Below are positions 33,421-46,429 of a stretch of DNA of 64,000 nt, piece by piece. Both the position numbers and the translations under genes were made by a program. Position 1 is the first letter of the stretch. Each line of letters starts with the position of its first letter. Source of the stretch: Cycas panzhihuaensis (taxonomy: Eukaryota > Cycadophyta); assembly GCA_023213395.1 (NCBI GenBank), contig CM041465.1, positions 143,165,741 through 143,229,740 of the forward strand. The letters run 5' to 3'. The notes under the pieces were generated by a model that was not told the origin of the DNA, ran no database searches, and saw only the letters and a list, made by a program, of their open reading frames with translations.

Positions 33421-34900
33421 AGGCAATATCCTTAGGACTATATTCTAACCTCACTTTTATAGCCTCACCCTCAACTATGTAAATATCAATAATCTCATAA
33501 ATAAGCATGACATGTCTTTTCCTTTAAGTGAAGTGATGCCCCCTTAATAGGGGGGATCTGGGTCTCATTAGGTGAATTTGGGTTAGCTAATGGAGGACCA
33601 AGAGTCAAGCATTTCCAAAATCCCAACTTATGGAGATTTATAGGGAGATAAAGGGAACTTCTAGCTAGGTGTTTAAGAAGTGCTTTATTATTTTTAAAGT
33701 AATTAATCCCCTAAATGGTTTTGGCCCTCATTGAGATCACATGAGGGGATTTGACATTATTCTCATAAGAATAGACTATAAATTATGAGGAATCCTCAAA
33801 GAAGTTGTCATGATGTTGAGGGCTCCTACCCCCAAAAGGGTATTTGATGAGGTGAGTCATTGGTTGTGAAGGAGGACTAAGAGCCTCACATATAGGATGT
33901 AGGGGAGGATTAAACTTTAGGGACTTATTGTAAGATGTAAATAAGTTAGAATTAGAGTTAGATAAGGCAATAACTTGGGGGGATGAGACATTCATAATGA
34001 TAGGGTCAATAACCATTCAAACTTTGCCTAACATATGTAATGCGTGTGTTTATTATTTATTATCTTAACTTAGAGTAGTATGAGATCATGTTAACTTGTA
34101 TATAAATTATGTTATGAGTGTGACTACTATATGGTTGTAAAATATTTGTTTTAAAGTGTGTAAATTTTTATTTTAATGTATTTATATGCTTGTGAGAAAA
34201 TTGATAGCCATGTTGGAGTACATGTAAAACTTATAATAGTTTATATTATTTAGCAGTTTAAATTTTTAAAGTTATAGTTTATTCTAGGGTCATAGTTTAT
34301 GCTTACTATGGTGATTATGTTATAATTATGGGGAATAAAGTATTTTTATATGGGGGGGTATTAGACTACCAAATTCCTTATATAAGACCTTTTAAACATT
34401 GAACAAGACTAATTTGGTATTATGGTGGAGGGACTAGGTAAGAAAGTAAACCAACATTCCCATAAGAAATGGGTTCAATACTATATGACCCTTTAGGATA
34501 TGAAGGTATAGGAGTAAGTCTAAGTCAAGACTATAATTAATAAATTTGAAAAGGTTGAGGATTGTTATAAGTATGAGGGATTTTTAGAGGATGAGATGAC
34601 CCTCTAATGATTTAGTGAACCAACTTGAGAGAATAAGCTACACAATACTTGTATTGCTTGCACTACTTATGTTTTTAAAATACTAAATATTGATGATAAT
34701 ATCTATGCAAGTAGATTATTATCAATTACTTGGTTTTAATCATGTGAGATTCTAGGTTGAATATTAGCATCTATATTAATTGCTTGAGTTTATTAGACAT
34801 AAGAAAAAGATGATGTAGAAGATACTCAAGTTGAGGCCTACCAAGAAGATTTAGGTCCTAATTATAAGATAAGAATAGGGCCAACTAAACTTGGTAAAAG
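33421..34900 (-). pseudogene. T1 gag-protease region, not resolved in detail
   Basis: Collinear with 51640-53260 of T2 over its whole length, for example CCTACCCCCAAAAGGGTATT and CATGAGATTATAA in both. Only one frame of note (33783-34016, 77 codons, rich in S, N, P) and no protease active site that I can prove. By position it is the gag/protease side of the element. Confidence 0.45.
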
Positions 34901-35404
34901 ATACTATTTTAGAACATCTTATTATTTCCTTTGTTAAAACAATCAAACCAAATATATAAGTGTCTCTTACCTAATTTATTGATTGAAGATGGATCCTTGT
35001 TGATGACCATTTCTAACTATAGTGGCCAAAATATTTTCTCCTTTTTAATCTTCTTCTTATAAAATAATGTCAAAATAGGACTGCTACCAATAACCCATTA
35101 ACCATTAGTGTGAAATTTTCTAAATTGGAACTTATATAATATTGAAAGGGGGGTTGCCTTAAATGGGGAGAAGGTTCTATATGAGTGTAGTCAATAGATA
35201 CTTAATAAATCATTCAAGGTGATAAGTAAATAAGAAGAGAATATGAAAAAGTGAAAAGTTACTTATTACAAACCTAAGTTCATAACTTAAGAATAAAAGC
35301 CCAAGCACAAGAAGAGAATGTGGAGCATAAGTAAATATATGAAGTGTTTAAGGGTAGACCAAATAATTAATTAATAAATTTATGATGATACATGTTACAC
35401 TGGT

Positions 35405-35436
35405 CACACACCCACACACACACACACATACACACA
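35405..35436. repeat. (CA)n microsatellite
   Basis: CACACACCCACACACACACACACATACACACA, slightly interrupted. Confidence 0.8.
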
Positions 35437-36823
35437 AATGAATATAAAATATAATGTCCCTCGATGAATGGATACATCCATTTGAATATGCCATTTGGTA
35501 ATAATTGTATAATTAATCATTATTAATTAAGGTTATAATAATACCCCATTCTCAAAATGCTTTGGCCATAAAGCTTGTTTTAAAATGATGGTTTGATATT
35601 AGCTCTTGTTAATAAGAGGATGTCATAATCATCTAGTGTTTATCGTTAAGTTATAATTATTAAAACTTTAAGAAATAACAAATACAAAGATAAGGGTAAA
35701 CTTGCACAAGTCAGTGCTATTATAAACTAGTTAGAATCCTTTGATATATGTGGACTCAAAGATTGTTGGATTTCTCTTTCCTCTATTTTGTTATCCAAAG
35801 ATTATTACTAAGTTATCCTCGATTTGTATCTAACTTGAATTTCCATATTGATATTAGGTTGTAAATGGCCACAAATTCTAAATGGTTGAATATAATATTT
35901 TGAAATGTCATTGTCAGTTTTATTACCTGATAGTATCATTCTAAGGTATAAGATTTTATATTGATTTATGGATCTTACCTTGATTGATTAAGAGATTATT
36001 AACTTTAATAACTTTTGCTTAGATTAATCAAGAGATGTTATTGGCACTAGTTGGTCATTCTCAAATTTATCAGGGGATGAGAATATCATCACTAGCATTA
36101 GTAACCTTTTTGGTGTATTCTTAATAACCCTTTGATTATAAATTGGTATATATTCTTTTGGGAATGACATGAGTTTTTTCCCTTATTAGTTATTAATGTT
36201 TCATCTTTATTTCCTAGTGTTTACTATTTTTTTCTTCCTTCATGCTTAAATTATGTGTTAGAATTATGATTTCCCTTGTGAACTACCCATGGTTTATAGA
36301 CCCTTTTTTCTTTAATGTTACGTAATCTTCTATTCCATTATTCTTTAATATAGGTATGTCAACTTCATCTGCCCAAATTATAAATTTATCTATATATTCT
36401 TTATGACATTTAGTTAAGTTTTTCTAATGTAATTCTTGTAACCTTCTTAATTTTTTTTTTTTTTTTTGTAAATCTAATAGTAACAAGAGTGTATCATTAA
36501 AGTTTACTAATGTTGGAGATAATTTTAGGCAATTGAATGAAACATGGTAAAGGAATCCTTTATCATTTTTGTCTTCATATGTGAGATTGTGCTTGACTTA
36601 CATTGAATCTTTGTTGAAGCCTCTAACATTTACAAGGAGATATTTTGTTGGTAAGAACTTGTAGGAAATGGTAAGAAGATGGCAAAAAAAGATTTAGAAA
36701 GTCTACTATATGATAAAAAATCTATGTAGTCTTAATGGCCATTGTTGATTAGACTTATTGGCTACTATAAGTATAGTTGAAATGACTTATGATATGATTA
36801 GGGATGTATTTGATATGGATGGA

Positions 36824-36827
<4 letters not shown>

Positions 36828-36904
<77 letters not shown>
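36828..36904. repeat. (TA)n tract, about 76 bp
   Basis: Uninterrupted alternating T and A. Confidence 0.9.
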
Positions 36905-36907
<3 letters not shown>

Positions 36908-37437
36908 CTTAGTTGATAACTAGCATTAAGTGATAATGTTAAATGTCGATGATCATAAAGCTTGTGATAACATGTCTCCTTATAAATTACTAGATCAATG
37001 AATGCTTGGAATAACATGGTATGATTGTAGAGTGATATATTATGTGATGTAAATGTTGCCAAATATATTGATGAATATATAACTCAAGTATAATATGAAT
37101 ATTATTGCATTATATGATACATAACTTCGTGTTTGAGTAATATAGATTAAGGGATTACAAGTCAATGCAAGAATATCCCACTTAGAGTATGTTGTTTGAT
37201 ATTTTTTTGAAGTTAATATCTTAATACAACATGGTGATTTATATATTTAACACAAGTTAATATATTACTTTAACAAGTATTATCAATGTATTAGTCATAA
37301 AGTTATGAATGGAGATTAATATAGCAATCAATAAAGTCAATAAAATAAGTATCTCATGATTGCTTAAGGCCATGTAAATTGTCCCTTGCATCTTTTATAT
37401 TAGTTTTGCCTACCTATATAGTGTGTGTATATGTCTA

Positions 37438-37876
<439 letters not shown>

Positions 37877-37892
37877 ATTGGTATTAGATCAC
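37877..37892 (+). promoter_or_regulatory. Primer-binding-like site of the chromovirus
   Basis: ATTGGTATTAGATCAC directly after the LTR, close to the TGGTATCAGAGC type. Confidence 0.6.
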
Positions 37893-39600
37893 TTTCCAAG
37901 GTCACTTCTGTGTCAATTGTTTTTAGTGACCTTCTATAATTATATATAATATACTCCTACCATACCCACTTAGATCTTAATGATCAGAAAGTAGTAAAAG
38001 TGGTGGGTTGCTACAAGTTGTAGGAAGAGATTTTAATAAAGGTTTCTCATTTGATAGTCTTTATTTCTATCATTTTTTTCTTCTTGTTATTTCTATAATT
38101 GTCAAGGGTAGATAACTATGCTTGGTACCTACCCTTTTTACTAAGCTAGAGACCTTCATTAGGGGTCTATAATAATCCTAGTAAGCTATTATTCTTAGCC
38201 TAACATGCTTACCTATGAAGGAATACATTTAAAACTTTAGATAATGGCTAACATAGTATTGAGCTTCCATGTACCTTGCATATATCAAAAGACCCTTTTA
38301 GGTATTTCTAAACCCATCCTAGATAAGAAGCCTTTGACATTTATCACCTACAATACACTAGTAAAATTAGCCCTAAAAAGTTACTCTCCATGTACCTAAG
38401 AGATGGGGAAGTATGACGGCATGGTAGAGTATTAGACTATGTAGTTAATACTCTTTATAACTAGGACTAGTATATTATAGGACCTATAGACCTCACACTC
38501 CTTATACCTAGATTAGGAACCATTTTTCTCTAGCTTACGTTGGCTTCTACAGAATTATGATAGAATAGGAATTTATACAAAATAGAGTAGATATTGTATG
38601 GAAAAAAATATTTTCTAGACAAAAAAAAATAGAGATTTTAGGCATGTTAGAGTAGATATATTTTACCACAAGGGTTTTTTCAAGGCCAAATCTCTATATC
38701 TAGGAGAAATTTTGACTTCTAATCTAAATCAGACTCAACAGAAGGCTAAAAAGTCTAAAAAAAATCATTAATTTGGCTATATCTCTCTCCCATAGGCTCT
38801 AATTAACCTTAAAATTTATAGAACTATGTAAAACCCAATTCAAGACAAATTTATTTTTAATAGCTCTAAGTAAAATTCTACTTTCAATTTCTAGATAGTG
38901 TAAATTTATGTTTTTTTATATTTTAGCCATAACTCCTCAACTATTACTTAGATTGACCTTAGATTTTAGCTATAGATACATATCATCATTTTAAACAAAA
39001 TTCCCTCTTATGGTAGTTTCTAATTCTTAGCTTGAGTGGTCAATATTGCCTTTCTAAGGGCTCACACCAAATAAGGAGATCTATAAAACTACATAAGTCT
39101 CCCATAACTCCTCCTTTCATAGCCTAATTAGTAAGTTTCCTTACTAAAAAAGATTTTATTTATGATTTTAGACCCTTTGCAAAAGTAATATTTTTTTATG
39201 GGAAAAAAAAGAAAATTACAAAATAAGTGGGACAATAGTCTAAAGATACCCACTAAGGGCCTAACCTCCCTAGGAACCCATAATCACAAGATAATATTGA
39301 GTTAAAGTTGGGAAGGAAAATGGCCCCCAAAATCAACCCTAATTTGAGCATTGAACTCAATGATACAATTGTCTAATTAAGAGGAGAAATATATCTCAAG
39401 CTTTAAGATGTACAACAGACAATAAATAATCTATCCCTTCAAGTATCTAATATGGCTACCTTAACGGAGAATTTTTTTATCAACAAGGGTAACCAAGTTA
39501 AAGAGGAAGACTACCACCACAAAGGAAAAAAGAAACTCGATTTGGATGATACACATCAACAAGGATATAGTAATGATGGCATGGATGATGATCACTATAA
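37893..39600 (+). other. Chromovirus leader, no coding motif
   Basis: AT-rich, with A and T runs. Nothing recognised until the gag text that starts near 39630. A gag N-terminus may be hidden here. Confidence 0.4.
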
Positions 39601-39624
39601 TAATAGATAAGGAAGGATAACCTT

Positions 39625-40400
39625 CCTTCCAAAAGTAGAGCCCAAAAAATTCAATGGTGCTGATATTCAAACTTGGATGTCATAAATAGAATAATACTTT
39701 GCCCTTCTCCAAGTCCCAAAAGATAAAATGATATCAATATCCTCTCTACATATAAATCTAAGCCATATTAGTGGCACTAATGGGTGAAAAAGAAGGTTAT
39801 TGGACTTAGGACTATTTTGTCAAGGACCTTAAGACACAATGTAATAACATCTAGGATAACTACTATTTTAGTCAACTCACAAAGATTCTATAAAGGTAAT
39901 ATAGTTTTAGAATATAGATTCATATACCATCACCTCTCCACATGGGTTGAGAACCTAACTGAGGAATAAATTCTCAAATTATACATTAGTGGACTCTAAG
40001 ATGAGATTAAATATGAACTTTATCTTTTAAATCCCACATAGATCACACATGCTATAAGACTAACATGGCATATTGAAGTACAAAATAAAGTATGCTAATA
40101 ATCCACATGACCATATATAGATAGGAGAATACTATCGCATGCATCACATGGGACATGTCACACTCACTAACTATTTGACAGAAGACCACCTAAGAAGTTG
40201 ATGAGAAGAGGTAAAAAGGGTTATATTTTAAATGTAATAAAAATTGGTATAAGGACTATCAATGTTTTAAAAAATGATTATTTATCATTGAGGGCACAAT
40301 AGATGAGGATTTTAAATGTAATAAAAATTGGTATAAGGACCATCAATGTTTTAAAAAATGATTATTTATCATTGAGGACATAATAGATGAAGAGGAAGAA
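39625..40400 (+). pseudogene. gag of the chromovirus with duplicated zinc knuckle
   Basis: FLPKVEPKKFNGADIQTWMS (39630 on) with YFALLQVPKDKMISISSLHI is the opening of a chromovirus capsid domain. After many frameshifts a zinc-knuckle-type stretch (CNKNWYKDHQCFKK) appears twice because of an 84-bp tandem duplication. In-frame stops are frequent. Confidence 0.7.
40225..40392 (+). repeat. 84-bp in-frame tandem duplication covering the gag zinc knuckle
   Basis: ATTTTAAATGTAATAAAAAT begins at 40225 and again at 40309. The two 84-bp copies differ at only a few bases. 84 is a multiple of three, so the duplication adds a second knuckle without shifting frame. Confidence 0.85.
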
Positions 40401-40539
40401 AATATTCTAGAACAACCATATCAAAATGTTATAAAATCTCCAAAATCACCAACAGATGATAATGAAGATACTACAACCATCTCAGTCCATGCCTTGTCTA
40501 GAATTATAACTCTTCAAACCCTAAAAACCATTGGGTATA

Positions 40540-43500
40540 TTAAGAAAAAATGAGTAGTTATCTTAATTGATTCAGGAAAAAACCATAATTTCATTAATAA
40601 GAAACTGGCTGAAGAGCTCAATTATTTTCCACATCCAATGAAGAACTTCTAAGTCATGATTTCTAATAGAGGAACATTATTTTGTGGTGGAAATTCCATA
40701 ATATTAGGCCTAGTAGGGGGGGTATTATTTATCCACTTTAATATTTGTAATTTCTATCAGAGGTGTCAATGTGGTTTTAAGAGTTTAATCGTAAAAGACA
40801 CTTGGCACCATTCAACTTAACCTGTAAGAGTTATTCATTTAATTCAACTTAGAGGTCAAGAGTATCAACTTAATGGAATCACCCCACCCCCATCATAATT
40901 CATCAACTTAAATGGGATGGAGAAGTTGATATAAAAGAGAAGGATAGGGCTAATTATAAGGTGTTATGCAATCACAGGTCAACAATCCCAAATTGAAGAA
41001 GTTCTACCTTACAATAGTCACCTGTTACTAGAATTACAAGAAGTTCTACTTAATCATCCTTAGGACTTTGAAGAAGACCCCAAGGGACTTCCACCACAAT
41101 GCGAGTAGGACTATGGCATCGAGATTGTCACTAGGAGTCACCCACCTAGTATATGAACATACATGTACCTATACCAATAATAGAATAAAATTAAAAGGTT
41201 GATATATAAATTGTTAGATATAGGGATCATCTAAGAAAGCAAAAGTACCTTTTCCACCCCAATCATACTAGTCAGAAAAAAGATGATTCATTTTGGAATT
41301 CTCTATTCTAGTGATTAATGAGTTATTGGATGAATTTCATGGTGTAACTATATTTATATCTTTGGATCTTTGATCAAGCTATCACTAAATTAGGGTCAAG
41401 ATAAAAGATGCACACAAAATAACATTTTAAACCTATGAAGGTCATTATGAATTCTTGGCCATGCCCTTGGGCCTCATTAATGCACCAGCCATATTCCAAA
41501 GACTTATGAATAAAATCTTTCATCTATACTTGAGGAAATTTATCTTAGTCTCTTTTTATGACATCCTCATATATAGTCAAGCAATCAAAGAACATCTTCA
41601 ACAAGTGGATAAGGCCTTGAGAGTTTTGAAAGACAACTAACTATATATAAAAAAATCTAATTATAATTTTAGAAAGGAGCTTAAATATTGAGGCACATCA
41701 TCTCTCAAGGTAAAATAAAGCTTGACTTAGAAAATATTATCATTATACAGAATTGGCCCTGACCTAAAAACATTAAGGGTCTTGAAGGCATATTGGGATT
41801 AATAGGATATTACCCAAAGTTTGTTAAAGGGTACACTAGGATAGAAAGACCCCTAACATAGTTACTAAAGAAGGACTCATTCTAGTGGATAGATATGGCA
41901 AGTGAAGCCTTTATAACACTAAAAGAGTTCTTGACCACTACACTCTTGTTAGCGACTCTTAACTTTATAGAAATAGTTATTATTAAATATGATGCCTTAG
42001 GACATAGGTTGGGAGTAGTACTCATGCAAGAAGGATGGGCCTTAGGTTTTAAGAGTCAAAGATTACAACCAAGGGACTTGAGTAAGTCCACCTATGAAAA
42101 GGAAATAATGGCACCAATACCTTCTTGGGGTATACTTTAAGATAAAAATGACCATGATAGTCTAAATACTTCCAAAACCAAAGGGTAGCCTATGAGGAGC
42201 AACTAAAAAGAGTATATAAAATGTAAGGGTTTGACTTTGAAATAATTTATAAAAAGGGCAAGGAGAATGTCATAATTGATGCTCTTTCTAGAAAAGAAGA
42301 GGAGTCCACATTATGTATTATCACATATATTAGTTGTTCCTAGATTCAAGAAGCTCGTGAAGAATAGGAGCAAGACCTAAGCACCTGACAAATAATCTAG
42401 GATCTCTAAGAAGACTAAGATAGTCATAAAGGGTTTTCATGGTTGGAAAATACTTTAAGGTATAAAAATAGATTATATTTATGCCCATACTTTAGTTTCA
42501 AAGAAAGGATTCTTCATGATACCCATAACTCATCAATATCTAGTCACTTTAGCTTCTAAAAAATATATTAAAGGATTAAATAATACTTTTATTGGAGTAG
42601 GCTTAAATATGATACAAAAAGTTGGGTCAACTATTGTGAAATATGCCAAAGGCATAAAACTAAAACCACCAAGGTTCTTGGCCTATTGTAGCCTCTACCT
42701 GTGCTTCATCAGAGATGGAAAGAGATATCCATGGATGTTATTATAGGATTACCTAAATCAAATGGAAAAGATGTAATCCTTATTGTGGTGGATAGGTTAA
42801 CAAAATATACCCATTTTTGTGGCATCCAATCTACTTATAAGGTAAAATAGATTGTTTAAATATTCTTAGAAGAAATACACCAACTCCATGGAATGCCAAA
42901 AAGGATTGATAGAGATAACAATCCTAAATTCACCAACTACTTTTGGATAGAACTCTTCCAAATACTAGGCACTAAGCTAACTATAAGCTCATCCTACCAC
43001 CCATAAATAGATGGACAAATAGAGGTATGTAACAAGTGTTTGGAGGGATATCTTCGTTGTTACATCTTAAATAAAAAGAATCATTAGTATCGATGACTTC
43101 CTCTAGTAGAATGGTAGTACAACACAACTTATCATATGTCTATAAAAATGACTCCATTCTAAGCATTATATAGGTATATGCCACCAACTATTAAGAATTA
43201 TGTCATGGAGACCTCAAGGGTGCAAGTAATGGAGGAGCATCTACAACAAGCCAATGTACTCTAAATAGTAAAAGATAACCTCAACTTGGCTCAAAATCGA
43301 ATAAAGTAGCAAGTAGACAAAAAATGAAGTGAGTGAGAGTTCCAACTAAGAGATTGGGTTTACCTTTGCCTACAACCTTACAAGCAAACATCACTTAAAG
43401 GAAATACCAAACACAATCTTGTGCCAAGATTCGATATGCCATATCAAGTCCTCAAGTGTATGGCTAAGGTGGCCTATTCCTCATAATTACTAGTAATATT

Positions 43501-43740
43501 TAAAATCCATAGTATCTTCTATGTATCTTATTTGAAAAGGGTCATTGTCTAATAATCATAGGCATAGACTAAACTCTCAATCTTAGATGATGAGGGGAAA
43601 CTCAAATTGATACTAGAATGGATCCTTGATGTAAGGATATGACACTTATATTCTCGATAGATCAAAAAGTACCTCATCAAATGGAAGTAGTTCCCACAAG
43701 AAGATCAATATGGGAGGGTTAGCAACTTGTCCAAGAATAT
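40540..43740 (+). pseudogene. pol of the chromovirus: protease, RT, RNase H, integrase, chromodomain
   Basis: Protease: VILIDSGKNHNFINKKLAEE (40556 on). RT: MAMPLGLINAPAIFQRLMNK (41455) and SFYDILIYS, where the first of the two catalytic aspartates reads Tyr. RNase H: TLNFIEIVIIKYDALGHRLG (41955) and LSKSTYEKEIMA. Integrase: the zinc-finger area near 42600-42660, then VILIVVDRLTKYTHFC-like text near 42775-42820. Chromodomain: LEWILDVRI, IKKYLIKWK and FPQEDQYGR (43610-43715), with the aromatic and W-K positions of the fold. Stops and frameshifts are dispersed throughout, so no polyprotein can be made. Confidence 0.8.
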
Positions 43741-43796
43741 CTAGAATTACTTAAGTTTTGAGGGAAATTTTTTTTAAAGGTAGGTGGGGGGGAACT

Positions 43797-44139
43797 TGTT
43801 ATGTACCTAACCCCCTTTCAATACATCTATCTTCTTCCCCCTTTCTCTTTGATATATCTTCTTCTTCTTCTTCTTCTTATTTTTCTTTACTAGTCTCTTA
43901 TTATAATTGTCCTACATGCATTAGTCAAGAGGGATAAGTGACCTTAGTATCTTTATATGTATGTACACTCCACTCTTGTAAAAGAAACCTTTGAGCATTG
44001 AGATATTTTGTATTAAAGGTTGCCCCTCAAAGTGGCCCAACAATATAAAGTGATCTTATGCTTATGCAACTTGCAACTTTCTTGTAAAGATTCAATTGTC
44101 TTGGAAGATTTAGCAATTATTAGAACAAAGTGCATTTCA
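43797..44139 (+). repeat. 3' LTR of the chromovirus (343 bp)
   Basis: TGTTATGTACCTAACCCC to GTGCATTTCA, preceded by the purine run GGTGGGGGGGAAC (43783-43795). Confidence 0.8.
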
Positions 44140-44539
44140 TCTATGTGTGTATGTGTGTTATATTATAGTACAATAGAGTATATAATAGAAAAGTATATAC
44201 ACTATATCATGTACATATAAAAAATATCTTATAATCTATATATTAAAACATGGAGAATGTCATAAAATCTACTAAGTAATAAAACTCTTGAGTAGACATT
44301 ATATGTAAAGTGAGTTTTATTAAGATCACCTTAATATCAAGCTCAAAAATTTTCTTTATTGTTACACCTAAAAGGGGTAACACTTAGCTTATTTATTTAT
44401 TTTGCTTCTTTATACCAGTAGCTAATCTTGATCTTTCCTCCTTGCTTGATAGAGTCAAATGTACTGACTATTGATTTAGTATGATAAGTGATTCTCACTC
44501 TAGTGTTAGAGGTTCATATAGATGGATAGTCTTTAGTGG
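44140..44539. other. T1 leader side between chromovirus and T1 5' LTR, no gene seen
   Basis: AT-rich; includes a GTGTGTATGTGTGT stretch at 44145. A primer-binding site for T1 would be expected next to 44540 on the minus strand but is not recognisable. Confidence 0.4.
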
Positions 44540-45446
44540 TGGATACTAGTGCTTCAACCATAACTTGGCCTTATATTATTGCATTTTCTACTTTGGTGAG
44601 GGCCACCTAGATGTAGGTGATAGATAGGATTATCTAGGGATAGTTATAGAATCGAAAAATCTCTTAGGGAGTTATACAGTTATCTTTAGCTTTAGGGGAT
44701 ACCATAAGAATACAATAGCTAGAGGTTTAGGTGGCAATTGAGGTATCGCATTTACAAGTTACATAGATTTAAATTAAGGATCTAAAAATTAAGTGGGATT
44801 AGTTGGTGGTAGAGTAAGATTAGTTATTAAAGGGACTAGTGGCTAGTTAAAGGTGCTCTACCCAAACTTAAACTAAGAGGACTCATTCATAAGATATGAT
44901 GATTTGGGATACTGCTAGTTATGCCTCCACAACTTATCAAGATCATAAAAATATTCCCTAACAACATGATGGTGGGGCTTTTGGTTAAGGTAAGAGACTA
45001 GAGTGTGGGGGGTTTCTAGGGAGACATAAGCCCATTATGTAAGTTTTTAGTGAGTTGTAATTATCTTATTTGAGTATTTTATATATACTTATACAAGGAT
45101 AGGTTCTTTTTAGACACTTCTATATATACAACTTTTATATCTTATTTGTAGATGCATATACATTTGAGATGTTGATTGAGCTCTCCTTTGATTTGTATAT
45201 GCCTAATATTCTTATTTTTCTTTGTGTTTTTATTTCATATGACAACATCTATCTACCTAGCACATGTGATTTAGTTATATTTATTTTATATGATACTATA
45301 CAATTAGAATGTGCTCAATGACTACAACTTATGCTACTTTATATTAGATGATGGTAGTCTTATATAGTCATTGATATTTAAATAGACACATATACTTGAT
45401 AATATATAGAATTCAATGAACTAATGGAGTGTCTAAAAGTAATTTA
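44540..45446 (-). repeat. T1 5' LTR (907 bp)
   Basis: Uninterrupted counterpart of the left T1 LTR. It preserves the empty sites of both insertions: TATAGAATCGAA at 44650 for the solo LTR and TACTTATACAAGG at 45088 for copia 1. Outer borders are by similarity only. Confidence 0.65.
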
Positions 45447-46429
45447 CCCTCATTTTAGAGCATGCTTTCGGTATTATACACACACAAAGATATATATGAG
45501 TTTTTGTAAATAACATGTATATATAGTTTATACTTATCATAGAGTGTTCAACTAATTTATAATTGTCATAGAGGTTGTGTTTTAAATTTTTTTCATCTTT
45601 TGAATTTTTTTAGATTTTAGGGGAATAATATTAATATGGTAGTTTGCACTAATAATGAAGTATTAGCTAGTTTATACTCATTGCAAAGTCTTGATTAGTT
45701 TATAGTCATTATAGAGTGTAGTGACCCTAAGTGCATGTCTTGGAGGAGATGTAGTTTATACTTATTTTGGATTATCAACTAATTTATACTCAATACAAAG
45801 TATATGCCCTAAATTATGATGCTCACTTCAATAAAAGAATTATCTTTTAACATTAGAAGGTTATTCTTGCCTGCCTTAAGTAGATATCATGAGTCAAAAT
45901 AAACACCAAGGAGTTTTGGGCCCTACAAAATCAAGTATTTTAAACTCCTAATTAGCAAACTATCATTAGTATATATGTTTCTATACTAAAAACTATATTC
46001 AAATATACCTTAAGGTAGTTACCTAGACCACTTTTAGAGAGATCATATCCATGGAAAAAATAGTCGAAGTATAATTCATAATAGATATTAAGACCCTCCC
46101 TTCTGTCCATATCCTTACCCAACATATTAACAAGTCTATTACATGGATGATCCATAGTGCATAACATTGAAATAGCCTTCAGAGCCCTTGTGTGTTCCTA
46201 TAGTTGAAGTGAATAGACATCGAGAGGATGGCTTCTATATCATGTACTCAAAAAATAGACCTATGATCATGGAAAGGTGTGTACGACTATGTGTATAGTT
46301 TTCATAATTGACCCCAACCTCAAATTCAAAGTATGAGCTAAGTGATAACCCAGCCTAAGAGTCCTTCCCTAACCCCATACTTAAAGCCTCCTTAGAAGTT
46401 GTTTATTCTACAACATGCCCTAAACCCCT
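45447..46429. other. AT-rich stretch, no gene recognised
   Basis: No motif in either direction. It may be leader or gag of the gypsy element that follows, or other debris. There is a short CACACACAAAGATATATAT stretch at 45480. Confidence 0.35.

Larger units (their letters stand above)
34901..37437. other. T1 5' internal part, no gene seen
   Basis: AT-rich. By position it is the gag and leader side of minus-strand T1, but I recognise no gag motif. It contains a (CA)n stretch (35405-35436), a T run (about 36451-36468) and a (TA)n tract (36828-36904). Confidence 0.4.

Noticed and set aside
36787-37062. 91-codon minus frame with a Y/I run
   Set aside because: It crosses the (TA)n tract and has no motif on either side.
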